NCBI GenBank assembly: GCA_014529385.2
Contig: CM043963.1
Span: forward strand, 109,594,912-109,658,911
Length of the DNA: 64,000 bases
From: Adiantum capillus-veneris
Taxonomy: Eukaryota; Streptophyta; Polypodiopsida; Polypodiales; Pteridaceae
Reading direction: 5' to 3'
The notes under the pieces were generated by a model. That model had not been told where the DNA came from and did not search any database. It was given only the letters and a program-made list of their open reading frames with translations. The translations under genes were made by a program, and so were the position numbers. Shown here piece after piece: positions 1-13,172 of this stretch; position 1 is the first letter of the stretch; the number at the start of each line of letters is the position of its first letter.

Positions 1-1040
1 TGTAAAAATAGGCTCTAGTACAAATATGGTTAAAAGCAGCTCAATGGTTTGGCTAGAGACTAGGATTTTAGTATTGGCTACAAATTTTTTGAGCCTTGTA
101 CAAAAAACTATGAATTTTTTGAGTTTTGACCTCACAAAGGGGGCTTATAGGCTCTTGCTCAAGTGGTCATCAAGTTGAAACTCTAAGTGGGTTTGTGCTT
201 AGCCTCTATGAGAAAAAAACACTTTTTTTTCTCAACTTGGAGATTTCAAATCTGAATGACCTCCTAGTTTATGGTTATGTTTCCCATGATGCAATCATGT
301 ACCATGAATGTGGCCACTCATGCAAGATTTAGGCTATTTTCAAACATTCTATTAGGTGAAAACTTAAAGGATGGGATGAACATAAGTCCAATGCATGTGA
401 ATCTTCTTGGACAATGATTTCTCAATGTTATATACACTGTGTTTACTATCAAACTTAGTGTGTCGCCAGATGATGAAAAGAGATAAAAAATGTGTTTTTT
501 TCTTACTTAGCACCAATTTTTTTTTTTAAATCATGTAAACATCCTAACATGACCATGTATTTCCTAGGGACCCATTTGAGGTTTCAGCTCAATAGTTAAA
601 TACTTATACTATTGCCTTACACACCGTTTCCCTCTGAAATATCCTTTGACTTTTGAACTAGACCATAGGATATTTCCTGGCACAATGCATCATTGAGAAT
701 CTATGGTGGTTGATATATGGAAGCAATAAATGAAGTATCATTCCATTATGATATCATTTACAAGATTTACAATGATTTGACACTTTGTTTGGCCACTAGG
801 CTCTCTTGCTATTAGTTCATCACATACAATGTTTTTGTTGATACACCTTGACAAAAGTTGGTAGTCTACATACATATAACATATTGGTCAAGTTTTGTGG
901 TCATCCAACTCAGTGAAAAAATATGATTTTCTACTGCAAGTTTTTTTAATGGGGCCAGTAATGATTTCAAAGCTAGGGGTTGGTTAGTAGACTCAAGAGC
1001 ATCCTATCTATGAAGTCTGGTAGGATTTGGTCATTCATGG
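1..1040. other. Intergenic, no recognised feature
   Basis: AT-rich DNA with short homopolymer runs. The only open frame of note (126-332, plus, 68 codons) has no motif I recognise and no coding context. Nothing else is supported here. Confidence 0.6.
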
Positions 1041-1189
1041 CAAGAGTTACTACTCGGTTTGTATTTTCTAGGCTGAGTCCATGCCAAGGTTTCTACTGAG
1101 ATTGTTTCCAAGAGTTACTACTCGGTTTGTATTTTCTAGGCTGAGGCATGTAGGTTGAGGCCATGCCAAGGTTTCTACTGACTGTTTCC
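1041..1189. repeat. Short tandem duplication (~70-80 bp unit, two copies)
   Basis: A unit beginning CAAGAGTTACTACTCGG and ending near GCCAAGGTTTCTACTGA occurs at 1041 and again at 1109. The second copy has an extra ~14 bp (GCATGTAGGTTGAG) in its middle. It is a local duplication with no sign of coding. Confidence 0.8.
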
Positions 1190-1301
1190 CACATGCAACT
1201 TGATAGAACATTAGTGTAATGAGTACGGATCATACCTCTCATGGATGATGTTGCAACTCGAAGTGTGCATGATGGCAAACGGAGGGCACAAAGGTCACTC
1301 C

Positions 1302-1307
<6 letters not shown>

Positions 1308-1353
<46 letters not shown>
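1308..1353. repeat. (CT)n microsatellite
   Basis: About 23 uninterrupted CT dinucleotides. The Arg-Glu repeat reading frame on the minus strand is an artefact of the repeat. Confidence 0.95.
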
Positions 1354-1355
<2 letters not shown>

Positions 1356-1667
1356 GCTCTCCGTCTTTGGCTTTGTATGTCATAGGTGGTATATCCTATT
1401 AGTTGTTGGTATCCCTTTGAATCTATCACTCTCAATCTCAAGCTGGTGTGAAGATGTTCATATTTGACCAATGGTACACCATAACCCATGAGATAGATGT
1501 GTATCCATCCCATCGGATTCACCATGGAAAATTTATCTCACCATGTAAGAGCAAGGGAAGGGGTCTTTTTACAAGTTACATAAGCATATAAGCTTGGGGC
1601 AGGCCCCCAATAATTTATCTCTCCCAAGATTAAAAATAAGGGAAGGGGGTATCATATTTATAAAAGA

Positions 1668-1691
1668 GGGGGGGGGGGGGGGGGGGGGGGG
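1668..1691. repeat. Poly-G tract
   Basis: Twenty-four consecutive G, next to a purine-rich stretch. Its length is likely to be uncertain in any assembly. Confidence 0.9.
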
Positions 1692-2239
1692 ACCCAGATT
1701 GATCACTTGTAACGATTGTTCACTGTTGTGCACTAGAACTCAGATGAATTTAGGAAAAGTTTTTTTATCAAGTCACTCTTAAAATTTTGCATCAAGCTAG
1801 GCATAGATAAGGGCTGATTTTGAGCAAGTCAAGGGTTGATTTACACCAGCTTTGGATGGGTCAGAATTGGACGAGTAGCTAGAGTGCAAGCTGATCGGGC
1901 ACGTAGTTGAATTTCAAATAAGACACATTGAGGGTACATCTAGTTATCAACAGAAGTGGTTCCTTAGTATGTTGCTAGTCACTATGCTACACACTCTTTG
2001 ACTAGTTTTACTGTGTTTGATGATGTGAGACCTATATTCTGTATGTAAGATAGGGGTATGATGATTTTCTTCATTGATTGTTGTATAAGCATAGAAAGGG
2101 GGGTCATATTCCCCAATATGAGTCGTATATAGGGGTTTTATTAAAGATGTCTGCTCGCAGATGGCATCCCATTTTGTATATAGAGTGAATCCCCCGAGGT
2201 ATCCATATAGCTGGGTTGAATCACAAACCCATCCTTTGT
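1692..2239. other. Intergenic, no recognised feature
   Basis: No motif-bearing frame, RNA gene or obvious repeat was seen. The LINE-derived sequence starts just to the right. Confidence 0.5.
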
Positions 2240-3640
2240 GAATTGGGGACGATGCTCTCTATAGAAAGCCATCATCGTGCCAAACTCCTATGTTGGATCT
2301 ATCCATGTCCTGCTGGTGTCCAATTGGGGCAGGTCTTGGCGACAAATGAGTCTAGTAATCTCCACCTGTGCAAGAGACAATGATGGTGCATCAAGGGAGT
2401 ACTAGAAGGGAGGCAAGCTATCCATGTTGAAGCCATGTATCTGAAACCATGATGACATCTGTGCATACTAGCATATGTGTCCCCTTGTAAAGCTAATTGT
2501 CTGGAGGACTCAAGGGCCAATTTGGCCTATCTATGTCTGGCAGTATTCCATAAGCTGTGTATAAAGGAGATTGATCTTGTAATCACATCTATCTCCATAG
2601 GGGGGCTAATAAATATTCTTTAATGATCTCGTGTGGCATGAAGGCCTTGGCTCTAATCATCCTAGAGATCATAGATACCAAGGGCCTCTCAATACATCTC
2701 CACACATCCCGACCCATAGAGGGTCCCCAAACATGAACCCCATATAGCATAGCTAAAGCTACCAAGGTATCAAAGAGCCAGAGATTTGTTCTGGGTTCTT
2801 GGAACTGAGCCTACGGCCACATCCTCTTCAATCCTCCTAAGACCACATACACTGTGGTCCAACTAGTCTATGTTGCTCTCTTCAAACAAAACTTTGGCCC
2901 AGTGAAGACTAAACCAAGATGATTGTATGCATATGTGTACTCCATAGTCTTCTAACCATAAGTGAGTGTAGGTGTTCAGATGTCGTGATCCATTGTGGTG
3001 TGGCGTTAAACACCATAACCTTGGTTTTCCCAAGCCTTACAAACAATCCACTATCCTCTACAAAGCTATGTAATGCATCCAAATTTCACTGCATACCCTC
3101 TGGTGAGTCAGAGATCAACACAATATCATCATCACATCGCAAAAATGGAATTCGTGTCCCTACCAGCTCAGCACCTCCATCACCCTCTGTGTCAATGCAA
3201 TCAGAAACCTCATCTATATACATACCAAAAATAGTAGGAGACAATGGACAACCTCGTTTCAATCCAATAGTGGATTGAACTAAATTAGATATCCCCTATG
3301 GAGTGCATACATGTCTCACCACTAATGTGTATAGAGCCATGATCCCCCACATCAACTCAATGAGAACTACCATCTTCTGTACTCTACACATCAATCTAGC
3401 TATAAGCATCATGTCAAATGCTTTGTGAAAATCCACAAAGCTACAATAAATCTGTCTCCCATGTGCCCTCCCCTCCTCAATGATGGCTCTGAGTATGGTC
3501 AAGAGTAGAGAAGCCTTTCTTGAAATTGGTGTATCTTGTTGCCTGTATTCCCTCACTCTCTGTCCATCTGCATCAAGGGAATACTGGAAGGGAGGCAAGA
3601 TGTCCATGTTGAAGCCATGTATCAAAAACCATGATGACAT
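2240..3640 (-). pseudogene. Degenerate LINE (non-LTR retrotransposon) RT fragment, copy 2
   Basis: Read on the minus strand, this begins inside the fingers/palm of a LINE reverse transcriptase (about 3640-3296, with the motif CSFVDFHKAFDMM). It continues through a decayed GxxQGCPLSP-type motif followed by PTIFGMYIDEV (about 3250), and a catalytic box read as DDDIVLISDS instead of the usual YADD-type. A connection/C-terminal region then runs down to about 2240. Many frameshifts and stops make it non-functional. It lies directly downstream, in the same orientation, of a longer copy with closely similar 3' sequence. The family is a plant/animal-type LINE with RT; the exact clade cannot be set by eye. 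Confidence 0.75.
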
Positions 3641-5895
3641 CTGTGCATACCATCATGATGTGTTCCCCTACAAAGCTAATTTTTTGGAGGACTCAAGGGC
3701 CAATCTGGCATATCTATCTTTGGTAGTATCCCATATAAAGGAGACTAGTCTGGTAAGTACCTCTATCTCCATAAAGGGGGCTCCTAACTCCGCTCTAATG
3801 GATCTTGAGGACTCAAGGGACAATCTGGCCTATCTATCTTTGGTAGTATCTCATATAAAGGAGACTAGTCTGGTAAGTACCTCTATCTCCATAGAGGGGG
3901 CTGCAAACTCCGCTCTAATGATATTGTTTGGCACAGAGGCCTTGGCTCTAATCAATCCAAAGATCCTACATACCAAGTGCCTCTACATACCTCTCCACCC
4001 ATCTTGACCCATAAAGGGTCCCCAAACCTGAACCCCATAGAGCATAGTTGATTCTACCAAAGTATCAAAGAGCCAAAGCTTTGTTCCGAGTCTTGGAACT
4101 GAACCTGTGAGGAACACATCCTCTCCAATCCTCCCAAGTTCACATAAGCTCTATTAGGTCTAGTTTCTATTGCTCTCTTCAAAGAAAACTTTGGCCTAGT
4201 GAAGACTACCCCAAGATAAGTGTATGCATATGTATACTCCACAATCTCCTGACCATGAGTGAGTGTAGGTACTGATCTCTTGATCCACTATAGTGTGGTG
4301 TTAAACACCATAACCTTGGTTTTACCAAGGTTTACAAACAATCCACTATTCTCCGCAAAGCTATGCAGTGCATCCAATGTTGTCACATACCCTCTAGTGA
4401 GTCGGAGATCAACACAATATCATCATCATATAGCAACAATGGAATCCATGTCCCTTCTAGCTGAGCACCTTCCTCACCCTCTCTGTCAATGTAACCAAAA
4501 ACCTCATCTATATACATACCAAAAAGAGTAGGAGACAATGGTCAACCTTGTTTCACTCCAATAGTGGAGTGAACTACTGATTAGATATTCCCTCTGGAGT
4601 GCATACATGTCCCACCAGTGATCTGTATAGAGCCATGATCCCCCAAATCAACTCAATGGGTACTACCATCTCCTTTAGTCTATGCATCAATATCGCTCTT
4701 GGCACCATGTCAAATGCTTTGTAGAAATCCACAAAGCTACAATAAATCCATCTCCCATGTGCCCTACCCTCCCATTGCCCATATGCCCTCTCTTTGCCCA
4801 TCTGCTCAACTGTTGTTTAAGGATAGATGCATACAACCGTGCCAATTTGTGTCCAGTATGGTAGTTTCCTCGTCCATAGGATCACCTACCTTGAATATAG
4901 GCACAATAGTAGATAGTCTCCAAGTCTTAGGTACACCCTCACACATGACACAATTGAATAGAATTGCAAGAACATATGCCAACATATCTCTAGCATGTAT
5001 AAAGTTCTTTGTTACTAGACCATCTTGAGCATATTCCCTCCTAGTACTCATCCTATCAATGGCCATCTTTACCATCTCCTCCGGGAGGTCACCTAATAAA
5101 AATGTAACCTATCACGTGAGTTCAACATAAGGGTATTTAAAGTTCTTGAAACTTACATAAATATGTATACAGAAGGGCATTATTTTTTCCAATTTGAAAA
5201 AACTTATAGATTTTAAAAGAAAAGGGTACATTATATTCTTAACAAAATTCACAGATAAGGGGTTTTACAAACATGTCTTGAACGCACGTGATATGGTAGT
5301 TTTTCACATAGTGAACCCCCCGAGACCATCTCAATGGTAAAGAAGGTACTTGTAGATGGGCATGGTTTAGGAGGATCTAGAAGGGGTGTCTGTCCAGGGA
5401 CCGTATATGCCATGCCTCTCCTAAGTCTCGTTCCATTTGAGGTAGGAATGTTCGCTTCTTCCATCACACAAGTCACATGAAGGCTATCTGAGACTTTCTA
5501 TGATTGATGACCTAGGGGAAGATCCCTTTGAGGCTGTGCTCTTGTCTCTCAACACTCCTCATCATACCAACTATTTTGAGGCATGGTCCGAGAATGGTGT
5601 CTCTGATTAGGCTGAGTGTGTGGGTAACCCTCTACTGTTGCATGATGCAATGTCTCAGTGAGTAAGCTGGTGATCTTCTCCATTGAGAGTCTTGGTCTAG
5701 TTCTTGTACATAGACGACTATATATATCCTTTGTATAAACAAAGTCAGTCTCTGGTGTAAACTTTATAGCAGGTATGCAATCTCCTCCACCTAATACATG
5801 GGTTGTACTATATTGAAAGGAGATATAAAGTTTCAAGAGAGCATGATCCACTGGTACACCCACCGGTCTTGGTCCTACTATGAAATCCTAAATGT
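3641..5895 (-). pseudogene. Degenerate LINE, copy 1 (endonuclease end, RT, C-terminal region)
   Basis: The minus-strand order fits LINE ORF2. The end of an endonuclease-like region and linker is at 5863-5549 (VDHALL near its start, WYDEEC at its end). The RT N-terminal part is at 5075-4806 (PKTWRLSTIVPIFKVGDP), followed by CSFVDFYKAFDMVPRAILM at 4770-4690. PLSPTLFGMYIDEV and a DDDIVLISDS box lie at about 4550-4400, and a thumb-like region reading YTYLGVVFTRPKFSLKRAI at 4242-4054. Stops and frame changes separate these blocks. The 5' end is cut at the G/GA tract at 5900. Its 3' portion also contains an internal duplication (3700-3770 resembles 3805-3900). Confidence 0.75.
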
Positions 5896-5898
5896 AGA

Positions 5899-5899
<1 letters not shown>

Positions 5900-5970
<71 letters not shown>
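5900..5970. repeat. Poly-G plus (GA)n microsatellite
   Basis: About 30 G are followed directly by about 20 GA dinucleotides. The tract sits at the junction between the LINE and a dispersed repeat that recurs at 17302, where it also abuts a (GA)n tract. Confidence 0.95.
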
Positions 5971-5973
<3 letters not shown>

Positions 5974-5974
5974 A

Positions 5975-6075
5975 AGGAAATGAAATGATATATTAAATGC
6001 CTTCAAAAGGCCAAAATGACCTATGAGACAAATTGATACAATCTTGGTGGATCTAATCCAATGTCTAGGTAGAAA
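5975..6075 (+). repeat. Dispersed repeat, copy a
   Basis: About 95 bp, including CCAAAATGACCTATGAGA and TGATACAATCTTG, are shared with 17302-17395. In both places the repeat begins immediately after a (GA)n run, so the microsatellite is probably part of the family's end. The family is unidentified. Confidence 0.7.
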
Positions 6076-7390
6076 AATTTAAAAAAATGAAGTGAAGTAA
6101 AGTGAAAGACTAAAATCATCCTCATCATCATTATCAAGGCTCGAGGATGCTCGACATTGGGTGTTTTCTAAGAAAGTACTGCATCGGTCACTAAAGAGCT
6201 TCGTCAATGTCCACCTCTGTAAATAGTTGTACTAGGTGTATCCCATGTTGTGCTAGAATAGTCCTCATCCTTTGATGGATCCACTGTTGATGTTGTGGTT
6301 GCCCTTGTAGACGTGGCATCTAGCTCTCTTGAGCTCAATGGCTCTGTCAACTAATATACCTTTGGTATAAGTGCGCTATGAACGATTCCTTGCTCTAAAT
6401 AAGTCAGTAATCTCCCTCTGTGAATGTCTCCCATTGTATGATCTCCTCAAGAGACTCTCTCTCTGTTTGCATAGCTCTAGCCAAAACAACCCAAGGCATC
6501 TCTGATCTTGATATATCATGACTCTAGCCAATGGTCCAAAGCCCTCTCTAAATAGATAGTGAAAGTGGCAGACAATGATAGATGTGATGTAAATCTGTCC
6601 CTCACTCTATATGACACAACTGGCATATCTAGGCCTCTACTGGTACTCTCCTAAATCTGCCACAGGAACACTATTTGTTGAGGCTTGTTTCGAATATTCA
6701 AGAGCTTATGGACCATGCTACGGTCGGCTACAAATTTATGGAAGATATGGAATCCTAATTTTGGTGCAGGTTTCAAGACAGAAGCCTGTCGACTTTCAAG
6801 CTCGGCTGATGTCAAGAATGCTTTTTTACCTTGAATTAGCAATTTTTTGAAATTTTGCTTGAGAATTTGTTTGGTTATCTTGTTTGGAATTTGTTTGAAA
6901 TGGATGGTATATGTTTTAAACCTATCTTGGTGCTGATTTGAATTATTTGACTTTGGTTTTAATACTAGTTTTGTTGTATGCTAGAAAACCTCCGGACGTC
7001 AAAGACGAGATGTCTGGGGAGCATTTGGTGGTATGCTAAAAGGCCAACGTTTTCTCAGCAAGAAGGCTAGTGTTTTCAGCTTTTGACAACCAATGTTTTC
7101 AGCCCAAGATAGCCAGTGTTTTCAGCTTGAGTGCTAGCGAATTTTAGCCGCCGCAGCCGTCCTCGGCGATAGATCTTAGCCCTAGCCTTGTCGTGGTTGC
7201 AGTTTCTAGCCATCAACATTGCTAGCAATATCAGCACTCATCCATAAAATCTTCATTGTTGTTGATGGTTGTCTACATTGTCATTTGCACCGTGGTCGAC
7301 ATAGTTTCCCAACACCTAGTACCCCTTGTGCCTTGGCTCGGCACAAGGATCCACACACCCCATTAGTACCTCGTTGGCATCATCATTGTC
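6076..7390. other. Intergenic with no recognised gene
   Basis: Short frames here, such as 6611-6850 plus, show no family motif. The minus strand at about 6530-6130 can be read as a broken protein-like stretch, but I do not recognise it. A run at 7040-7140 repeats variants of 'CAGTGTTTTCAGC' three to four times. Confidence 0.5.
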
Positions 7391-7665
7391 ATTATCATCA
7401 TCATTGTTGTCGTCGCCACACATGTCCCTGCCAACTGTGCTCCTCTATCACCAAACCTCTCAATGTAGCTAGAAACCTCACCCACATACATGCCAAATAG
7501 TGTAGGAGATAGCAGGAAGCCTTGTTTCACCCGAATAGTGGAGTGAACCAAATCAAAAAACCCCCTCTAGAGTGCGTACATTCCCCACCACTGACTTGTA
7601 TAGGGCCATGATCCCCCAATTCAATTCTTTGGGTACCTCTACAATGGGCGGGACATCATGGAAAG
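7391..7665 (-). pseudogene. LINE RT fragment, copy 3
   Basis: On the minus strand this reads NWGIMALYKSVVGNVRT (matching copies 1 and 2), then IRVKQGFLLSPTLFGMYVGEV and IERFGDRGAQLAGT. This is the RT segment containing the conserved QG-x-LSP motif. It is a ~270-bp island, frameshifted between the two parts, with no further LINE sequence recognised on either side. Confidence 0.75.
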
Positions 7666-7839
7666 CACGCAAGCCCAAATCTATCTCTTGTTGACCATCA
7701 GTAATCCCACATTGAGATGGATCAACCAGTGCATCAAAACAGCTTGTAGGTGCCTCCTTGTGAGGAGTTACCACGATGACTTTTTATTCAAGCAATTAAA
7801 AGCAAATACCATATCGGCAATGGTATGGGGGGTCCTTGA

Positions 7840-8283
7840 GAGGGTTGGTTGAGACCCCATCGGGTGTCGTTCTCCTCTTCTCTCTCTCTTTCTCCCTCTA
7901 TATATCTCTACCACTCTCTCTCATTCCCTCTCTTCATTGAAAGTAGAAGGAACCATCATTCATGCTAAAAGCAATCATTGAAGCAAGGAAAGAAATAAAG
8001 ATTTGTGGAAGTGTAAAGCCTCTCTATTTTTCTTTGATAAGCGGCATAATTTCTTTAGAGAATCTCTGTGGATCATTTTACCTTTGACTAAAGCCTAAAA
8101 TTTTCAAACAGATCATTTCAATGGCTCCCACCTCAGGTCTAGTGGGGCTATTACTGACGTTGAAGAGAATGTTACGAGTTGCCAACGTTTCGAGGGAGGA
8201 GATAGCAGAGGACATCATAGAGTATGAGCAGCTCCCCGACGAGCCGACGAGGAGTTGGAGGCGACCATACGCCGGCTAAAAAA
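7840..8283 (+). other. Possible old promoter/leader with a 52-codon ORF
   Basis: A CT-rich stretch with TATATATCTCTACC (about 7900) precedes a leader-like segment and an ATG at 8121. That frame runs to a stop at 8277-8279 (starts MAPTSGLVGLLLTLKRM). Nothing in the peptide is recognisable. It could be the start of a decayed gene or of a transposon gag. Weak evidence. Confidence 0.2.
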
Positions 8284-8375
8284 GGTCTTGAGACCTGTAT
8301 GCCCAGACGAGGGCTCTTCTTCTTGAGACCCTTTAGCAAGAGTAGCACACATGTTGAATCTCTTTTTATATAAAG

Positions 8376-8422
8376 TATGTATGTGTGTGTGTGTATCTAT
8401 ATATATATATATATATATATAT
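8376..8422. repeat. (GT)n/(TA)n microsatellite
   Basis: A short TATG/TGTG run followed by about 12 AT dinucleotides. Confidence 0.9.
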
Positions 8423-8689
8423 TATGCACCTAAGTACATCATTTTGTCTCATCAAAACGTGATAAACGCGAGATAATAGTAGGACCCCTCTTCCAGAGCC
8501 AGCTACCACTGCTCAGCCGCTGTCAGTACAGACTACTCAGTGGTGGCTACGAATGGTGAGGTCACACAACAGGACTAGGACACACGATATCAATTCGTCA
8601 TTTAGTTATAGAAGTAGAATATTTCCATAGACATTGATCTAATTATCCTTTTGTTAATTTATGTGTGTAATGTCCCTTCTCGACAAGTC

Positions 8690-8957
8690 CGATGGTGTAC
8701 CTCTATGGCCTCGGGACCTTCTCCGATGCCAACAACAACACCCTCTTGGTCGGGGTCCCACGCATCTACCATGCCCTTTCTAGGACCCAGTTCTGACCAC
8801 AAAGGGACCATTTCGGATGTGTGTCGACTCGTACGGTGTCACCTGCGACATTGACATGGATGGAAATGTTGTGCTTATCGAAGGTCAGCTTCCTTTTTTG
8901 CCAGCACATAAGGCAGCTGCTAGGTCTGTTCATGCCTGGACTCCACATACTTTGGCC
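8690..8957 (+). pseudogene. Possible exon remnant of an unrecognised gene
   Basis: The plus strand reads LYGLGTFSDANNNTLLVGV at about 8700-8760. After a break it reads GVTCDIDMDGNVVLIEGQL and then PAHKAAARSVHAWTPHTLA, ending at a plausible splice donor (GCC|GTATGT, donor at 8958). The composition looks protein-like, and base use is more GC-rich than the surroundings. I do not recognise the protein. No convincing upstream acceptor was found. Confidence 0.25.
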
Positions 8958-9170
8958 GTATGTATCTATGTGTTGTTTTAAATTTTTTATAACTATTTCC
9001 TTGTTCTAATCTATCTTCTTGTAATGCAAAGATCAACTAGATATCAACAAAAAGTTTGTGATTTCTCAACTATAGCGCGAGTTTGGAGAGGGATGGGACC
9101 AAAAACATTTTTGAGCAGTGAATTTTCTTGCTATTATGACACATGACGGACGATGCACAATTAGTAATTA

Positions 9171-9363
<193 letters not shown>

Positions 9364-9513
9364 CTAGCAGACAATTTGTTGGCTAACCCTTGGCTGACTC
9401 AAAACGCTCCTTACTTGGCACAAGGTTTGTTCCGTATTTGCAAACCCTAGAAACCATAAAGAGAATACACTTTGAAGTTTAAATCTTTTTTGGCTTAACT
9501 AGATTCATGTGAT

Positions 9514-9684
9514 AAACTAGCTGCAGCAAAGTTTTTTCTCTTCCAAGTGTGTTATCATGCCCACTATGGGAATCTCCAACAATTATCGACAAGTCTAATT
9601 GTAGCTCGAAACCCCTCTGGCATTACTGTGTTTTCCCACATAATGGAACTAAATCTTTGGAATGGTAGACGGAGGCTTCATTAA
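9514..9684 (+). pseudogene. Unrecognised exon-like frame, copy 1
   Basis: An open frame of 56 codons ends in TAA (reads FFLFQVCYHAHYGNLQQL, later LIVARNPSGITVF). The same frame is open in copy 2 at 14041-14226, with mostly conservative differences. Preservation in both copies suggests it was once coding. No family was recognised and no splice sites are certain. Confidence 0.3.
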
Positions 9685-10094
9685 ACCCATGTGAAGAGAC
9701 ACTTTTTTTTGGAAAGTTGCTTATCTGTAAAAATTGATGTGATGATTACTCTCTCCTACCAACCACTTACTATATTGTGCTCACCCTTGACCGGAATTCT
9801 AATTAACCGGGGGTCCCATCGTTTTGGATCACCACATACGCAGGTTCTACCCTCATAACATTTGATGTGCCTCACTACACATCGAGCAACTACTGTCACC
9901 CATATATGCTCAACACACCCCTGGGTTTCTTAAGCAAGGCATTCTTGATTTTTTTCTCCTTAGTCCTTGTCTCACAGACAGTTCGATTAAGTATTTGTAG
10001 TATTTTTAAGTCTCGCTCCTGGCCTTCCCATGTTCGAAACATCATCATTGCCCTCTGCATCGGCCCGTGCATGCATGTGGCTCTCACAATTTGC

Positions 10095-10095
<1 letters not shown>

Positions 10096-10183
<88 letters not shown>
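10096..10183. repeat. (AC)n microsatellite
   Basis: About 44 AC dinucleotides. Open frames of poly-(Thr-His) and poly-(Cys-Val) across it are artefacts. Confidence 0.95.
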
Positions 10184-10187
<4 letters not shown>

Positions 10188-10249
10188 TTTGAAAGCTGGC
10201 AACAAAAGGCAAACCCCCTCTGGCATCGATCTGGTTGCTTAATACACAG

Positions 10250-10522
<273 letters not shown>

Positions 10523-10781
10523 GTAGGTACATCGTAACTAGTCAGTACATGTGTATTTGAATGAGCATCCCTCAAAAATGTATATTCTACAGGTAGGTGC
10601 CACGCACCTACTCAGTATTTGGGGTTTTGCATACTTTTTCTCAATACTTTGCTGATGCTGTCTGAAGCAAATTAGTAGTTATTGTTATGGTTGTATCATC
10701 TGAAAATTTTGGTGTCTAATTGCTGGCTGCATCATTGCCCTCTGCATCTGCCCGTGCATGCGTGTGGCTCTCACAATTTGC

Positions 10782-10912
<131 letters not shown>

Positions 10913-11017
10913 GTGCTTTGAAAGCTGGCAACAGCAGGTGAACCCCCTCTGGCATCGATCTGGTTGCTTAATACACAGAACACACACACACACACACACA
11001 CGAACACACACAGAGAG

Positions 11018-11139
11018 GTTCATCTACAATTGAAGGCATTGGAAAATCCTACTTATGGGAGGATTATGAACAAAGACAAGTGCTTCACCTATTCTTCGAC
11101 AACGGGATTGTGTGCAAAGCTCAACATATTGGTCTTTAG
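11018..11139 (+). pseudogene. Exon-like block, copy 1b
   Basis: Second copy of the 122-123 bp block within the nested duplication. It carries the same one-base deletion and TAG end as copy 1a, so the nested duplication came after those mutations. Confidence 0.3.
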
Positions 11140-13172
11140 GTAGGTACATCGTACCTAGTCAGTACATGTGTATTTGAATGAGCATCCCTCAAAAATGTAT
11201 ATTCTACAGGTAGGTGCCACACACCTACTCAGTATTTGGGGTTTTGCATACTTTTTCTCAACACTTTGCTGATGATGTCTGAAGCAAATTAGTAGTTATT
11301 GTTATGGTTGTATCATCTGAAAATCTTGGTGTCTAATTGCTGGCTGCATCATTGCCCTCTGCATCGGCCCGTGCATGCGTGTGGCTCTCACAATTTGCTT
11401 CACACACACACACACACACGCACACACACACACACACACAGATACATGATACAAATATTGGTTGTTTTTATACAATAATTCTTATGGTTAATGGTTAAGT
11501 TTGTCATGTTGAAGTACTTTTTTCCAGGGTTGGTACGTGATTGTTGAGTATCAGCTTTTGGTTGATATGACACATGAAGTGCAGGCCTTTCGAACATAAA
11601 TAAAAACTGGTTTTTTTAGCATCAACTTTTGGGTGATATATTCATAAGCACACATAGACACGCGGCAAGGCCCAGGTGCAAAAAGATTTGGTTTTTCATT
11701 TAACCCTAGCTAAAGACATTTGATGCATGATGTTGAGCCTTAAACCTCATGTGAGGGTCTCGGTAGAGATGGCAGTGAGTAGAATTTTGGAAAAATCATC
11801 CGTTATACAAAGGAGATGTTGCCCAAATTTTCACCTTTTAGAGAGCTTTAATGTGAGAAGCGGTAGTGATGCAACATGCCTGCTACCTTCTTTGATTGTT
11901 AAAAATATTTGCTGATGAGGAGTTGAAACTCTGATGATATGTAGATACATGGAGTTTACAATCCCTTTTGATAGATACTTTACATTAGATAATGTAGATG
12001 AATGTCTAATGCAATGGACATGTTAAACTTCAATCAAGGTAAGTATATATTGGTGAGATCATATTGGTAAGTATATATTGGTGAGATCATATTTAGAAGC
12101 TGCTTTTTGATAATCTCCTCTCTTAGAAACTATGCGAAGGTCTTGGTCGAGATGACATTGGATTTCATTTTTTTGATAAAAATTTACTAGCTTTCTTGTG
12201 GGATGAAAGAACATTGTCCTAGGGCTACACAATATCTGGAAGCTTGATGCTGATTTTCGGAGAACACCAACAGTTTTAGTTTTGATACATTGAACGACAA
12301 TTTTAAAATTTTCTTACATGGTTTGGGACTACAATTTTCTTAGTAGTATTTGCTCTATACTGAGCAAACATAGGATTGAGTATTTGGTGGTGACCATGCT
12401 TAGTCGATGGAATGCTGGCCTTTCTCTATGATTCTTATCTATGTCTCCATGGGAATGACACCATTGTTGATGATAAAGGGAACATAAAATGTTTTTTTAT
12501 TAAATAGAAGCATACTTTTTGAAATTAGTGTTAGTATTTTACTTTGAAAACACCCCAAATGGTTTTAAAAAAAGGGCCTTAATCCTCATGCGAGGGTCTC
12601 GGATGAGATGACATTTGATTGGATTTTTTGAAAATTGATTCAAATTACAAAGGAGACGCTGTTCGATTTTTGTGGAATTAAATGACGTTTACAATACCGT
12701 AAATATATGGCTCATTCTTTAAGCTTAATATTTTATCTATGTTATGTTGGTAGTTTTTGTTGTAATTTTTGACACCAATAAAGAGGGGAGGGAAGCGTTG
12801 ACACCTGTCTTCTCAAGTGATGCCAATTGTGACATGCTTGTGTTTCTTGGATGGTGACAGGTAAGAGATTCTTTCCTTGGGATTACAACGACAAATGCAG
12901 GGATAACAGAAGATCGTCCAATATTACAGTTGGATCCGTCTCTATGTAGATGCACAAAGATACAACACTAAGATATCAAATTGTAATGATCAAAGATCAA
13001 ATCTTTGATCAAAATGACTGTATTATCCATTAGATACAGAATGTTGTATCGGTGTATATGAAAAGATATTTGAGTTTTATAATATCTTGTTTTCAAATAT
13101 TGTTATTTAATATATTATTTAATACAATTGTCTAAGTATAGTTCAATTATGAAGGGATTTTTGTACTTAAAC

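Noticed and set aside
12850-12905. A small intron (ACAG|GTAAGA ... GCAG)
   Set aside because: It would be about 40 bp, shorter than plant introns usually are, and the flanking frames have stops.
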